A DNA stretch of 64,000 nucleotides, taken from positions 62,001 through 126,000 of the forward strand of contig JAAMXY010000976.1 of NCBI GenBank assembly GCA_019677205.1, written 5' to 3'. Below are positions 1 through 10,250 of the stretch, piece after piece. Both the position numbers and the translations under genes were made by a program. The notes beneath the pieces are model-generated. The model worked only from the letters and a program-made list of their open reading frames with translations. It searched no databases and was not told the origin of the DNA. How positions within the stretch are numbered: position 1 is the first letter of the stretch; each line of letters opens with the position of its first letter. The stretch comes from Pinguiococcus pyrenoidosus (Eukaryota > Sar > Pinguiophyceae > Pinguiochrysidales > Pinguiochrysidaceae).

Positions 1-897
1 CTGGACGCGCGGGGCGTCGAACACCTTCATGTCTTCAGTGTCGACAATGCGCTTGTGAAGCCTGCGGACCCCAAGTTCATCGGCTTCTGCATTTCTCGGA
101 ATGCAGACTGTGGAAACGAGGTGGTGTGGAAGCGCGATGCGGATGAGAAGGTATCGTTTTTGCGGCTGAGCGTGGAGCGCATGCCAGGCCGCGACTGACG
201 TCGCGAGACCCGTAGGTGGGAGTGGTGGCATCTCGTGGCGGGAAGCCCTGCATCGTCGAGTACAGCGAGATCAGCGACACAGACCGCCAGAAGGTGGGAG
301 AGGACGGGAAGCTCGTTTACGGAGCTGGGAACATCTGCAACCATTTCTTCTCCCTCGAGTTCATCAAGGACGAGGTCTTGCCGAACCTGGAGAACATGTA
401 TCACGTGGCCACGAAGAAGATTCCCGCGTACGACGTGGCGAGCGACGCCACCGTCACGCCAGCGGAGCCCAACGGCATCAAGCTGGAGTCCTTCATCTTC
501 GACTGCTTTCCGCGCTCCAGAAGCATGGCGATTCTCGGGGTCGAGCGCGACGGCTACTTCTCCCCCGTGAAGAATGCACCGGGCTCGGCGAGGGACTCTC
601 CGGATTCGGCGCGCCTCGCCCTCTCTGAGCAAGCGAAGGCCTGGGTCCGCGGCGTAAGTCAGCCACGCGTCCGGCTTCTGCCTGCAGGTTGGGCTGACCA
701 CGCATGTTTGTCTTCGTCCCTCGCAGGCTGGGCTGGAGGTGACCGAGGGAGACGGAGTCTGCGAGATCTCTCCCCTCATTTCCTACGACGGAGAGGGCAT
801 CCTCGACTTCGCGCCTGCCGGTCTGAAGGTCGAGGTGCCGTTCAATTGGGAGGTCGATGCGACGCAGAAGAGTCGGAAGAGCTGCTTGGTCATGTAG
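1..897 (+). CDS. UAP1: UDP-N-acetylglucosamine pyrophosphorylase, C-terminal part (5' truncated)
   Basis: Exons 1-150, 216-653 and 727-897 splice in phase (introns 151-215 and 654-726) and give 252 residues; the N-terminal half lies left of the window. The enzyme joins UTP and GlcNAc-1-phosphate to make UDP-GlcNAc in the cytosol, the donor for N-glycans, GPI anchors and chitin-like polymers. The visible part carries family signatures in order: HVFSVDNALVKPADPKFIGF, ADCGNEVV, IVEYSEIS, GNICNHFF, HVATKKIP, PNGIKLESFIFD and FSPVKNA before the C-terminal domain. The protein ends KSCLVM, which has the form of a CaaX prenylation box (Cys-Leu-Val-Met); the UAP1 proteins I know do not end this way. 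It converges on the cyclophilin gene, leaving about 250 bp of shared 3' spacer. Identity is confident from several conserved blocks. Confidence 0.93.
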
Positions 898-1146
898 GAG
901 AGCGCAGGACAAGGCAGGAAACTGTGTACAAAGTGCGGCCGCCGTCGCGGCGGCCGAGGATGCTGCGGTGGTTGTGGGACAGCCCGGCAACGCCCCCCCT
1001 TCCGAAACAAGTGGAAATCGCTGTTGAAAGCTCTTACACGCGTGTCCTCGATCTCATCGCAGTCCTCAGCCATCGCCGCGAGCAACCCGAGCTGCTCGCC
1101 TCCGCCCTGGTCATAGGTGGGCGCTTCGTGGGGCGTCCGCCGCGAC

Positions 1147-1897
1147 CTACTCCTCCACGATGGTGATCTTCTCCATGACGACGGGCGTGATGGGCCTGTC
1201 ACTTCGGGAGGGCACGGACACGATGTCCTGGATGAGCTTGAGGTCCGCCTCGGAGCGCACCTTGCCGAAGACCGGGTGCTTGCTGGGCGTGGAGTCGTCG
1301 AACCAGTCCAGGAAGCTGTTGTGCACCACGTTGATGAAGAACTGCGAGCCGCCCGAGTTGGGCTGGCCCGTGTTGGCCATGGACACCGTGCCGGGCTCGT
1401 TGCTGATCTCCGCGGTGAGCTCATCGGGGATGTTCCCGCCGCGGTCGCGGTTCACGGTGCTGCCGTCGCCGAGGTTGGTGTACGAGGTGTTGCCGTCCGG
1501 CCCACCCGTGCCCGCGCGGCGAGAGGTGGGGTCCTTGGAGTACGGGCAGCCGAACTGCGCCATGAAGTTGGGGATGACGCGGTGGAAGGTCAGGCCGTCG
1601 TAGAAGCCGTTGTTCGCCAGGTCGATGAAGTTGGACGCGGTGATGGGCATCTGGGGACGCGGAGAGTTTGGTTTGGTTTTTCGCACGTCAGACCCCCCTT
1701 GCTTCTCCGCAGGATTCGCATGTGTGGACCCCTGACGCGCACCTCATCGACGAAGAGCTCCAGCTCGAAGGTTCCCAAGGTTCTACGGCGCGAAGCGGAG
1801 AAGAATCGATGAGAGATCGAGAGCGCTGTGCGTTACATCGCGTCTGTCGGGCCAGATTGGCGTCCACTCACGTTTGGCACTGCGCGATGTACACCAT
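1147..1897 (-). CDS. Cyclophilin-type peptidyl-prolyl cis-trans isomerase
   Basis: Three exons on the minus strand, 1897-1872, 1782-1743 and 1650-1147, splice in phase to 189 residues starting MVYIAQCQT. The family catalyses proline isomerisation during protein folding. Visible signatures are [38 protein letters not shown] with the catalytic Arg after FH, GSQFFI and KHPVFGKV. Relative to cyclophilin A it has an inserted loop ([18 protein letters not shown] onward) and the Trp comes earlier (FLDWFDD), so cyclosporin sensitivity cannot be assumed. No signal peptide or extra domain is seen, so a small cytosolic or nuclear isomerase is likely. The ATG at 1897 is the first in frame and the first exon is only 26 bp. 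It is head-to-head with coronin. Confidence 0.9.
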
Positions 1898-2559
1898 GGT
1901 GCTCTTCTGCGTCGCGGGGGACTGGTGGGGAGGCGAGAGGGGAGGATCTGGCGGCGCGGCGCGCGAGGACAACCGAAAAGCGTCGCTGGCCGCAGAAACC
2001 CAGGTTTGAAGCCTCCATCTGTCTCCTCCAGCTGTGTTCCGCCTTGTCCTGCCGTCTCCTAGCCGGGATTGTGGGGAAGGAAAGGATACTGCCTCGAGAT
2101 TGGTCCAAGTTAAATGAAGTTGGCTCGCAGCCAATCCCGGCGGCGGCGGGTCGGAGGTGGAGCGGAATCAGAAAAGCATGCGTTTCGCAGAAGTATGCGC
2201 GTCCTTGGTTCGATGGCTGACGCACAACTACGCTCTGGTTGGCTTTTCGAAGATCTTCCTCCACACCTTATTTCCCTCTACCAGCGAAGGTGTCCGCTGC
2301 CTTTCGGGAACGCGTCCCAATCAGCCGTCTCCGTAGTCCTTTCCGTTTCCTGCATGACATGCTTATCCGCGCGTCCTAGGCCCCAATTTCCCTCCGTCAG
2401 CAAGAAGATCCGGCGTTGAGCGGCGCTTCCTTAGCCATAGGATGCCGCGGCAAAACAGCAACAAGACCTCCCTTGGTTGCGCCGCAGTGCCAGAGGTGGC
2501 GTTCTCGTCACAACCGTCGTTCGATCTGGTGATTTCTGCGCCAGCGCCCCCGCCGCACC
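1898..2559. promoter_or_regulatory. Divergent promoter spacer, cyclophilin / coronin
   Basis: A 662-bp stretch between two outward-facing start codons with no credible coding sequence. It contains CCAAT boxes at 2131-2135 and 2317-2321 and a third near 2380. No TATA box stands out. The promoter assignment rests on position. Confidence 0.4.
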
Positions 2560-4318
2560 ATGAGCAGCTTCGTCCGTCAGTCCAAGTTCCGCCATGTGTA
2601 CTGTGAGCCCCCCAAGAACGCCGAGGACGAGTGGCAAGGCTTCCGTCTGGCCACAGCGACGGGAGAGCAGGTACTTCGCGCCGCTTTCCCTCCTCTTCCC
2701 CGCGCGCTCGCGCGCCGCGTGTGGCCTCTGCGTCCGCGTGTGCAGATGGCGCGCCGACAGAGAAACGAAGTGGAGTCGACGGGGGCGCTCCAGTGCGCCT
2801 TGAAAGTGTGTTCTGCTGAACGACGAAACGAACTGTCGACGTTGCGGAAGCCAAAGCGGACCTGCGTTTCGAGCTCTGCGCCCGCGCGCGCGAGGTCGCT
2901 GCGACGTGTGGCGTGGTAGCGGGACGTCAGAGAGCACCAAAACGCGAAGAAGAAAAGCCGTCTGGAAACACGCACGCGCTCGAGAAACGTTGCGCCGCTT
3001 GAGAGAGAGGCGGAGAAGACGCCAGCGACTGAACGATCCGGCGACAGCGGACTTCCGCTTCGCGACTGACTTCCTTTGAACGTTTCGCTCTGCGACCTTG
3101 TAGACATACATCAAGGGCAGCACGAAGTTCTTCGCGCTGGCGCTGAGTGGCGGTGGCGGTCCGTTCGCCGTGTGCGACGTGAACAGCACCGGCAGGTATG
3201 ATCCGGACGCGCCCATCATCAGCGGCCACCGCTCGGCCGTGCTGGACTTCGAGTTCAGCCCGTTCAACCCCAACCTCCTGGCCTCTGCCTCCGACGATTC
3301 CACCATCAAGCTGTGGGGCATCCCCGACGAGGGCCTGTCGCAGACGTTGACCAGCGACGACGCGCTCGCCGACCTCACGGCCCACGGGCGCAAGGTCACG
3401 CTGCTGCGCTTCCACCCCACGGCCAACAACGTGCTGGCGTCCGCCTCGGCGGACTTCACCACCAAGGTGTGGGACGTGGAGCACAGCTCGGAGATCAGCA
3501 CCTTCGCCGAGTGCCAGGCGCTGATCCAGGACATCGTGTGGGACTACATGGGCTCCAACTATGCCGTCTCCTGCAAGGACAAGCTCATCCGCATCGTAGA
3601 TGGCCGCACGGCGGAGTGCACGGCGTCCTTCCAGGCACACGAGGGCGCCAAGTCGTGCAAGCTCACGTACCTCGGCCAGAAGGACAAGCTCGTGACCGTG
3701 GGCTTCACCCGCCAGAGCCAGCGCCAGTTCAAGATCTGGGACCCGCGCAACACGTCGGAGGCCCTCAAGCGCGTCGACATCGACCAGTCGGCCGGGGTGA
3801 TCATGCCGTTCTATGACCCGGATACCTGCCTGCTGTACCTGGCCGGCAAGGGCGACGGCAACATCCGGTACTACGAGATGTCCGACGAGAACCCGTTTAG
3901 CTACAGCATCAGCGAGTATCGCAGCACGCAGTCCCAGAAGGGGATGTGCATGCTCCCGAAGCGCGCCTGCGACGTCATGCGCTGCGAGACGGCGCGCTTC
4001 CTCAAGCTCACTTCGAACTCGGTCATGCCCCTTAGCTTCATCGTGCCGCGCAAGTCCGACGCCTTCCAGGAGGACCTGTACCCGGACTCCTTCGCGGGCG
4101 TGCCGAGCCACGCGGCGGCGGACTGGATCGAGGGCTCCGACAAGGTCCCGATCATGGCGACCATGAAGCCCGGAGCGACGCCCTCGGCCTCCAACAAGAC
4201 GGAGACGTTCGTGCCAAAGAAGAACGCCATGCAGCTCGCCAAGGAGCTCGCCGACGCGGAGAAGCGCATCGAGCAGCTCGAGCAGCTCTTGAAGGACAAC
4301 AACATCTCCGTGCCGTGA
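2560..4318 (+). CDS. Coronin, WD40 actin-binding protein
   Basis: Exon 1 (2560-2670) starts MSSFVRQSKFRHVYCEPPKN, the classic coronin N-terminus; exon 2 (3104-4318) completes a 441-residue protein. Coronins bind F-actin through a seven-bladed WD40 propeller and work with Arp2/3 and cofilin in actin turnover, endocytosis and motility. Visible repeats include SGHRSAVLDFEFSPFNPNLL with ASDDSTIKLW, and ASADFTTKVWD. The coronin-specific block after the propeller (PDSFAGVPS) is present, and the last 35 or so residues (AKELADAEKRIEQLEQLLKD) form a heptad coiled coil expected to oligomerise. The intron (2671-3103, 433 bp) is several times longer than most in this window. The length is normal for a short coronin. 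Confidence 0.95.
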
Positions 4319-4887
4319 GTACCGCCGCGTGCGTAGTCGGGTAGTAAGAGGATGAGGCAGTCACTGTCATCTCGATCGTGGTACGTGGGAGAGCATTGAA
4401 CGCGTAGAGCTGGAGATCCCTTGCATTTATTCCTGTCAGTCCATCCCTTGGCGTTCGGATGACCTCATCGATACATTTTGAGACACGTGTCGAACTCCTC
4501 TTAAGCAATTACGGAGTTTGACTCGGCTGCTCGTTAGGCATAGGACCCGGAGGCTGGATAGACGAAGTGTCAATCTGTTCACTCATGGCTCGCGGCTCGC
4601 GGTGGGTTGGGTGTTCAGCAGTTTGAAAAAAAATGCCTTCCTCTTCTGAAGCACGGCTCTGACCACCTGCGATTCTGTGAACTGACCACCTGCGATTCTT
4701 TTGACGGACCACCTGCGCTTCTTTTGACGGACCACCTGCGCTTCTTTCAACTGACCACCTGCGATTCTTTGAACTGACCACCTGCGATTCTTTACACGAC
4801 GGTGCGGGGAGACACGGCCGCACCGCGGGCGCCAGCCGGCCGCGAGGCCGGCACGACCCGTGAAACCCCTCTACCCTATCCCTAGTC
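4319..4887. other. Convergent 3' spacer, coronin / sterol methyltransferase
   Basis: A 569-bp non-coding stretch between two stop codons. Its main content is the minisatellite at 4660-4798; the remainder shows no coding signal. Confidence 0.6.
4660..4798. repeat. Minisatellite, about 6 units of 22-24 bp
   Basis: Six imperfect tandem copies of a unit with core GACCACCTGCGATTCTTT; copies differ by a/c at one core position and in the 3-6 bp linker. Each copy contains the E-box-like CACCTG. It lies in the 3' spacer shared by coronin and the sterol methyltransferase. Confidence 0.85.
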
Positions 4888-6205
4888 TCAATTCGACGGC
4901 TTGCGGCCCACCATCAGGTACATGGGCGTGAACGTCTTCGAGTGGCCCCCACCCGACAACCCGAACGCCCCCTGGAGGAGCATGCTCTCGACCTTGCAGG
5001 TGCCCTTCGGCGCCAGCCAGAGGAACTCCAGGACGCGCAGCATGTTGTACACCAGACCAGCTCCGAGCCAGGTGAACTGGAACCGCTGCGTGAAGGGGTT
5101 CCAGCTCGGCGTGAGCGGGAGCATCCATGACCTTCCGCCCTCGCCGTAGTCGTCCTCTGCCAGGTCTCGCTCATCTAGAATCTCAAAGCCGGCCTTCTTC
5201 AGCGCCTCGAGGCACTCGTGCGTCGAGATGATGTCGGGCAAGCCGTCGCCTTCCTCGATCTGCTTCTTCCAGCGGCGATGGTCCTCGTTGGTCGGGTCGT
5301 AGTTGTCCGTCATGCACCACTCGTAGCACGCGAAGACGGCGCCCGGCTTCAGCACCCGCTTGATCTCCGAGTAGATCTTGACACGGTCCGGCGCGTGGCA
5401 GGTCGCCTCGATGGCGTAGGCCGCGTCGAAGGAGCCGTCCTCGAACGGCATCTCCATGAAGTCGCCCTGCACGCTCTTGCACTGCCCTTCGAGGCCCTGC
5501 GAGCGGTTCAGCTCATTGCCGCGGTCCACCTGGTACTGGTTCAGCGTGATGCCCGTGACGTTGGCCTTGGTGAAGCGCGTGATGTTCCGCATCGGGCCGC
5601 CGATGCCGCAGCCCACGTCCAGCACTTTGGAGCCGGCGTTCGCGCCCAGGCGGCCGGCGAGGTAGTACTCGTGGCGCTTGATCGCGCTCGAGAAGGACTC
5701 GCCCTTGAAGCGGTAGGCGAAGTGGAAGCACTGGCCCCATCCCCACTCGTAGAACAGGGTGCTCAGGTCGTAGTAGGCGTTCACCAGCGTCTTGTAGGCC
5801 GTATTGCGCCCCTCCGCGCCGTCCGCCTCGTGCAGCTTGTTGTACGTGTCGATGCCGTCGTCCACCTTCGCGCTGCTGGTCAGCTTGCCCTCCTGGCCGC
5901 GGAACTGCGACAGCATCCGCCACGTGCTGCCCAGCGGGTCACTCTCCGTGAAGGTCTTCAGCACCACCTGCAGCAGCAGCAAGCCGCCCAGGATTCCTGC
6001 CACTGCAAGCCCCGCCTGGCTGGCGGCTATGAGGGTTGGAAGACAGCGGCATCAGCCCAAATTCCAGCGAGTATCTTGCAGGCAAGCCAGTACCATCGGC
6101 GTCTTGCAATTCTTCCATCGAAGAGGGCAGCTTCTCCAGCGTCTGGTACAGGTAGGCGGCCGTGCCGCCGAACGCCGTCAGCACCAGGAGCTCGGGGGTC
6201 GACAT
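4888..6205 (-). CDS. Sterol C-24 methyltransferase (SMT)
   Basis: Exon 1 (6205-6094) and exon 2 (6002-4888) join in phase through a 91-bp intron to give 408 residues starting MSTPELLVLTAFGG. SMT transfers a methyl group from S-adenosylmethionine to C-24 of the sterol side chain, making ergosterol- and phytosterol-type sterols in the ER. Family blocks are FYEWGWGQCFHFAYRFKGES, AIKRHEYYLA, the SAM-binding VLDVGCGIGGPM at about residues 164-175, ATCHAPDR, and YEWCMTDNYDP. Two hydrophobic N-terminal stretches (about residues 5-18 and 38-52) suggest membrane anchoring. The sequence does not separate SMT1 from SMT2, although the spacing around YEWGWG resembles cycloartenol-type enzymes. It is head-to-head with glucosidase I. 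Confidence 0.94.
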
Positions 6206-6638
6206 GCTGGGGCCAATGCGAACAAACAGGCGCAGGAACAGCCGTCGTCAGGCGTCGAGTACGTGGCTCCTGCCTGGGCGGCGGGACAGACGGACACGAG
6301 GCCGCAACGTGCGCTGTATCCGGGCTTCGGAGCGCTCCGAAAGCTCGGACATTCTCATGAAAGAAAGTGTTCGTGTCCGATACTGAATTCATCGAAACCA
6401 ACAAGCAGCAAGACATGTCAGTGACAAAGGCAGGTTGGTCTGCAAAGAGAAAACTTGTCATTGACTCTACGACCCTCTTTCTCATCTGTGTCTGAAAATT
6501 CTTCCTTGAACAAGATCTCCATCCAAAAACTCTTAAATTCATTGACTTCTGTTCTGTGTGTTGACCGCCTCGTCGACAGCACTTCCTTTTCCCGGTCTTT
6601 TGCGCCACTCCACGCGCTGGTGGGGGCCTTTCGTCGCC
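6206..6638. promoter_or_regulatory. Divergent promoter spacer, SMT / glucosidase I
   Basis: 433 bp between opposed start codons. One CCAAT at 6213-6217; the right half (6440-6560) is relatively AT-rich. No coding signal seen. Confidence 0.35.
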
Positions 6639-9600
6639 ATGGTCCGCGGCCCATGGCTTCTCATAGCCTTTGCGGTGGGGGCTGCAGGCGCAGCGGCCGA
6701 TGTGGACAAGACGCTGGCGGCAATGCGCCATCTGTCTGTCACACCGCGGCAGCCGCTCCAGCAGACCGCGCAGCTGTGGGCGCATCCCGGCGATCCTCGG
6801 GTCCAGCCGCTCCGGAGGCGTCGCTGGGGTACCTACCGACCCGGGCAGTACTTTGGGGTGCGCAGTCGGAGCGCGCCGGCGTCTCTGTCCGTCGGCCTCG
6901 CTTGGCACGGGGCGGACAGGCGAGCGCCCCTGCGCCACGACTGCCGCCAGGAGGACGGTCTGGGCTCCTACGGCTTCACCGAGCACGATGGAGAGACGTA
7001 TGCGGATCAGGAGCTGCGCGACGACCTCTCCAACATGCTGCTGCGCACGTGGTTTGCGGCGCCGCCCGGGGACCTGGGCGCCTGGGCGGCTCGCGTGGAC
7101 TCCAGCGCGGTGGACAGCGAGCAGGACGTGGATGCCGACACGTTCGAGGGCTATCTGTACCTGTATGTGTCTCTGGATTGCGACCAGGCCACGAGTGTGG
7201 AGCCGGGGCAGCTGCGGTGTCCTGCGCTCCAGGGGCTCGCGGTGGAATCGCTGGAGGACGGCACCTTGTGGAGAATTCACGGACGCCTCGACAGCGCGGT
7301 GGATCTGTTGGAGTATCATGAGGGAGGCGCATACGATGCTGACCGCATCAGCTTTGCCCTCGACGTGAAAGTGGAGGAGAGTTCGCCAAGCTCCGTTGCC
7401 AGGGTGCATGCCAAAGCGCTTCACAACATGACCACGACGGCGGATCTCTCGGGTCGCCTCGAACGCCTTCGGGAGTGGAACCGCCAGACAAAGGAGTGGG
7501 ACTTTCCAAACGACCTCGCAGAGCTCCGGAACGGCTCTGCAAATGCTGTGCTGCTGCAAATAGCCTATACGGGCAGCGTTCAGGTCGACCTGGTGATGAA
7601 CTCGAAGGAGACCTCCGTGGTGGCGACGCCGGGCGCCTTAGACGAGACCGACGGCAGCAGTGGGGAGTGCGCCGTCACCGGCGATGAACAGGCGTGCTCT
7701 GTGCTCGCAGGCGCTTCCCTCGACGTTGATGACGCCCTTGCGGAGGCGCGGCAGCTGTACCACCGACGCTTCGAGGAGTACGCCTCCCGATATGCCAAGG
7801 GTGCCACCGACCGGGAGAGAAGGGTGGCCCAGGTGGCGCTGTCAAACCTGCTGGGGGGTATGGGCTACTTCGCGGGCCAGTCGACTCTGGTGTCCGGCCA
7901 AGAGGCCAAGGGCGCGAAGCGGATGGGAAATGTCTGGAGCTTTCCCAGCACGTTGCTATCCATGACGCCGTCGAGGTCGTTCTTCCCCCGGGGCTTCTTC
8001 TGGGACGAAGGCTTCCACCTTTTCGTGCTGAATTCGTTCAATCAGCTGCTCAGCGTAGAGATTCTGTCCCACTGGTTCGGCCTCCTCCATCGCCCAGTTG
8101 GCGAAGGCACGGCGGAGGCGGAGCTGGACCGGGCGGCAGCCATCGCGGAAGCACGATCCGAGTCGTCGCGATACGCTGATCTTGACGAGCAAGCGCATTC
8201 GTTTGTCGACATCCTCTACAACAGAGAGAAGGGCGGGTGGATTCCGAGGGAGCAGATGCTGGGCGAGAGCGCCCGGTCGCGGGTGCCGCACGAGTTCCGA
8301 GATCAGCAGGTCGGCGTCGCGAATCCTCCCACCCTGCTGTTGGCCGTGGAAAGCCTGCTGAACAGATTGCAGAGCGACACCTGCGCAGGACAGGCCAACG
8401 ACGCGTGTGCAGAGCAGCGGGAAACTATCGTCAGGGAGCTCGTGAAAATGGCACCTTCGGTGCACGCGTGGTTCTCCTGGTTCATCTACTCCCAGAGGGG
8501 CTTTCTAAAAGGGACCTATCGATGGAGAGGCAGGACGCCAGACAGCACCCGACTGCATCCCATGACGTTGGCGTCTGGGATTGACGACTCGGTGCGGTCG
8601 ATGTACGTTGGCATCAATGAACTGCACGCAGACCTGGCAGCCTGGGTTGCCTTTGGTGCGAGAGTCATGGAAAAGTACATGGCATTTCTAGAGGACGGGC
8701 AGAGCAGCGGCGTGAGAGCGGCGGGAGCGGCATTGGACCTTCCCATCGGCGATTTGCGGTTCTTGTATGGCGGCGTGCACAACGAGACCGTTGCCGCGCT
8801 CGAGAGATACCACTTCCGCACCATGCCGCCAGGGACCAGCGGGCTGGCCTCGGTCCAGGGTGGCGTCTTCGACTTCGGCCCGCACTGCAGCACAGATGTC
8901 TGCGAGATAGAAGACCGTGTGATGCTCCGCTGTGCGCTGGCGAAGCCCAAGAAAGCGAGGGAGCGTGTTCAAGCGGTGGACGTGCCCGTTCCCCTGGCCC
9001 TCGTGCAGAAGGAGGTGGAAACGTCCCGGGGCGACCTATCGAAGCTCTGTCCGCCGGAGTTTCCGCACTTCCTGTACCCTCTGAAGAGCGACAAGGGCGG
9101 CGCGCAGGTGCGGCAAGAGCAGCTGCACCGCATGGAGAACCCGGACCCGTCGCTGGACCTGAGCAAGGCGGCGGAGCAGGAGCACATGCGGCTGCAGCAC
9201 GTCCTGGAGGTGAGCTACATCACCTTCTTACCGCTGGCGCTGCAGCTGTACGACGACGACTCGGAGCTGCTGGGGCAGACTTTAGCTCTGTTGGAGGACG
9301 AGGAGCACTTGTGGTCCCCCCACGGCCTGCGGAGCTTGTCCAAGCAGTCCCAGTTCTACCGCGTGGGGAACGCGCCGGGCGATGCGCCGTACTGGAGAGG
9401 CCCCATCTGGGTGAACATCAACTTCCTCATCATCCGATCGCTGCAGCGCTACGCCACGCGAGCGGGGCCTCATCGAGAGAAGGCGGGCGATCTGTACCGG
9501 CGGCTCCGGGAGAACGTCATGGCGACGGTGGTCGACAACTACGAGCGCAGCCACTTCTTCTACGAGCAGTACGATGAGAGAAGTGGGAAAGGGGATCGCA

Positions 9601-9662
9601 CGCATCCCTTCACAGGCTGGACGGCTGCGATTGTCAATGTGATCCTGGAGCATTTCGACTGA
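6639..9662 (+). CDS. MOGS: Mannosyl-oligosaccharide glucosidase I (GH63)
   Basis: A single-exon gene of 1007 residues. The start at 6639 is the ATG that opens a typical signal peptide (MVRGPWLLIAFAVGAAGAAA). Glucosidase I removes the outermost glucose from Glc3Man9GlcNAc2 in the ER lumen, the first N-glycan trimming step. GH63 landmarks are WGTYRPGQYFGVRSRS and GLGSYGFTEHDGETYADQE in the N-domain, and SFFPRGFFWDEGFH, SGIDDSVRSM, RGPIWVNINF and HPFTGWTAAIVN in the catalytic (alpha/alpha)6 domain. It is longer than the human enzyme (about 837 aa), mainly through insertions such as the Gly/Asp/Ser stretch near 7630-7700. The lack of introns contrasts with its neighbours. With UAP1 it indicates a full N-glycosylation pathway. 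Confidence 0.95.
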   Translation: MVRGPWLLIAFAVGAAGAAADVDKTLAAMRHLSVTPRQPLQQTAQLWAHPGDPRVQPLRRRRWGTYRPGQYFGVRSRSAPASLSVGLAWHGADRRAPLRHDCRQEDGLGSYGFTEHDGETYADQELRDDLSNMLLRTWFAAPPGDLGAWAARVDSSAVDSEQDVDADTFEGYLYLYVSLDCDQATSVEPGQLRCPALQGLAVESLEDGTLWRIHGRLDSAVDLLEYHEGGAYDADRISFALDVKVEESSPSSVARVHAKALHNMTTTADLSGRLERLREWNRQTKEWDFPNDLAELRNGSANAVLLQIAYTGSVQVDLVMNSKETSVVATPGALDETDGSSGECAVTGDEQACSVLAGASLDVDDALAEARQLYHRRFEEYASRYAKGATDRERRVAQVALSNLLGGMGYFAGQSTLVSGQEAKGAKRMGNVWSFPSTLLSMTPSRSFFPRGFFWDEGFHLFVLNSFNQLLSVEILSHWFGLLHRPVGEGTAEAELDRAAAIAEARSESSRYADLDEQAHSFVDILYNREKGGWIPREQMLGESARSRVPHEFRDQQVGVANPPTLLLAVESLLNRLQSDTCAGQANDACAEQRETIVRELVKMAPSVHAWFSWFIYSQRGFLKGTYRWRGRTPDSTRLHPMTLASGIDDSVRSMYVGINELHADLAAWVAFGARVMEKYMAFLEDGQSSGVRAAGAALDLPIGDLRFLYGGVHNETVAALERYHFRTMPPGTSGLASVQGGVFDFGPHCSTDVCEIEDRVMLRCALAKPKKARERVQAVDVPVPLALVQKEVETSRGDLSKLCPPEFPHFLYPLKSDKGGAQVRQEQLHRMENPDPSLDLSKAAEQEHMRLQHVLEVSYITFLPLALQLYDDDSELLGQTLALLEDEEHLWSPHGLRSLSKQSQFYRVGNAPGDAPYWRGPIWVNINFLIIRSLQRYATRAGPHREKAGDLYRRLRENVMATVVDNYERSHFFYEQYDERSGKGDRTHPFTGWTAAIVNVILEHFD

Positions 9663-9734
9663 GAGATAAGCGCCGCCATTTCCTCAACTTCTATCCTCAT
9701 CTTCGTCCGCCGCCAGTCTCTGGACACGAGCGCC

Positions 9735-10250
9735 TCAGGTGGTCTGCAGAAAGCGCCGGATCCGCTGCAGGAGCTCGGTCTTGATGTTGTCCGGCACGGT
9801 GGCGCGGCCTCGCGGCGTGATCTCTTCCACGAGCTCATCCACCGTGATCTTCTCGAGGCCTTTGCTGCGGATCACCTCCTTGCAATACTCCTTGAGTTCA
9901 TCTCTCCAGCCACACTCGACCAGCTTCTCCCGCAGCTGCGAAAGAAGGAGGGGCTTGTCGGTGGCTTTCCAAAGAGGAGACAACCCCCTGCGAGAGAGGC
10001 CAGGGGCCGGCTTGCTTACCATCTCTTTCAGTCGGTCTTTCTCCCCCGTCTCCGCCAGCTTGTCCATGATGCTTTGTCGCACCTTTTCACGCAAGGAAGC
10101 GGAGTTCGGTACGCAGTCACGTGGAAGACAGCGAGTAAGGTGAGCGCAGAAAACGAGAAGGAAAACCCAGCAGCAAAGCTTTACCGCCTCATCTCTTCGT
10201 CGCGTCTCCTCCTGTGGATCCGCGGCTGCATCCGCGTTCACTTCAGCCAT
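9735..10250 (-). CDS. ENY2: ENY2/Sus1, SAGA and mRNA-export factor
   Basis: Three exons (10250-10185, 10082-10020, 9935-9735) join in phase to 109 residues starting [16 protein letters not shown]2 is a small helical scaffold in the SAGA histone-deubiquitinase module and in TREX-2 at the nuclear pore. Conserved blocks after splicing are [55 protein letters not shown] and [17 protein letters not shown], which align with animal ENY2 along its whole length (about 101 aa). The introns are 102 and 84 bp; reading through the first would insert a false hydrophobic segment. It converges on glucosidase I with a spacer of only 72 bp. Confidence 0.95.
   Translation of the reverse strand: MAEVNADAAADPQEETRRRDEAVKLCCWVFLLVFCAHLTRCLPRDCVPNSASLREKVRQSIMDKLAETGEKDRLKEMVSKPAPGLSRRGLSPLWKATDKPLLLSQLREKLVECGWRDELKEYCKEVIRSKGLEKITVDELVEEITPRGRATVPDNIKTELLQRIRRFLQTT

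Noticed and set aside
6027-7559. 510-codon open frame on the minus strand
   Set aside because: Overlaps the SMT first exon and the GH63 N-domain in antisense; composition artefact of GC-rich codons.
10083-10184. Membrane segment inside ENY2
   Set aside because: The hydrophobic stretch is intron 1; removing it gives a continuous alignment with ENY2.
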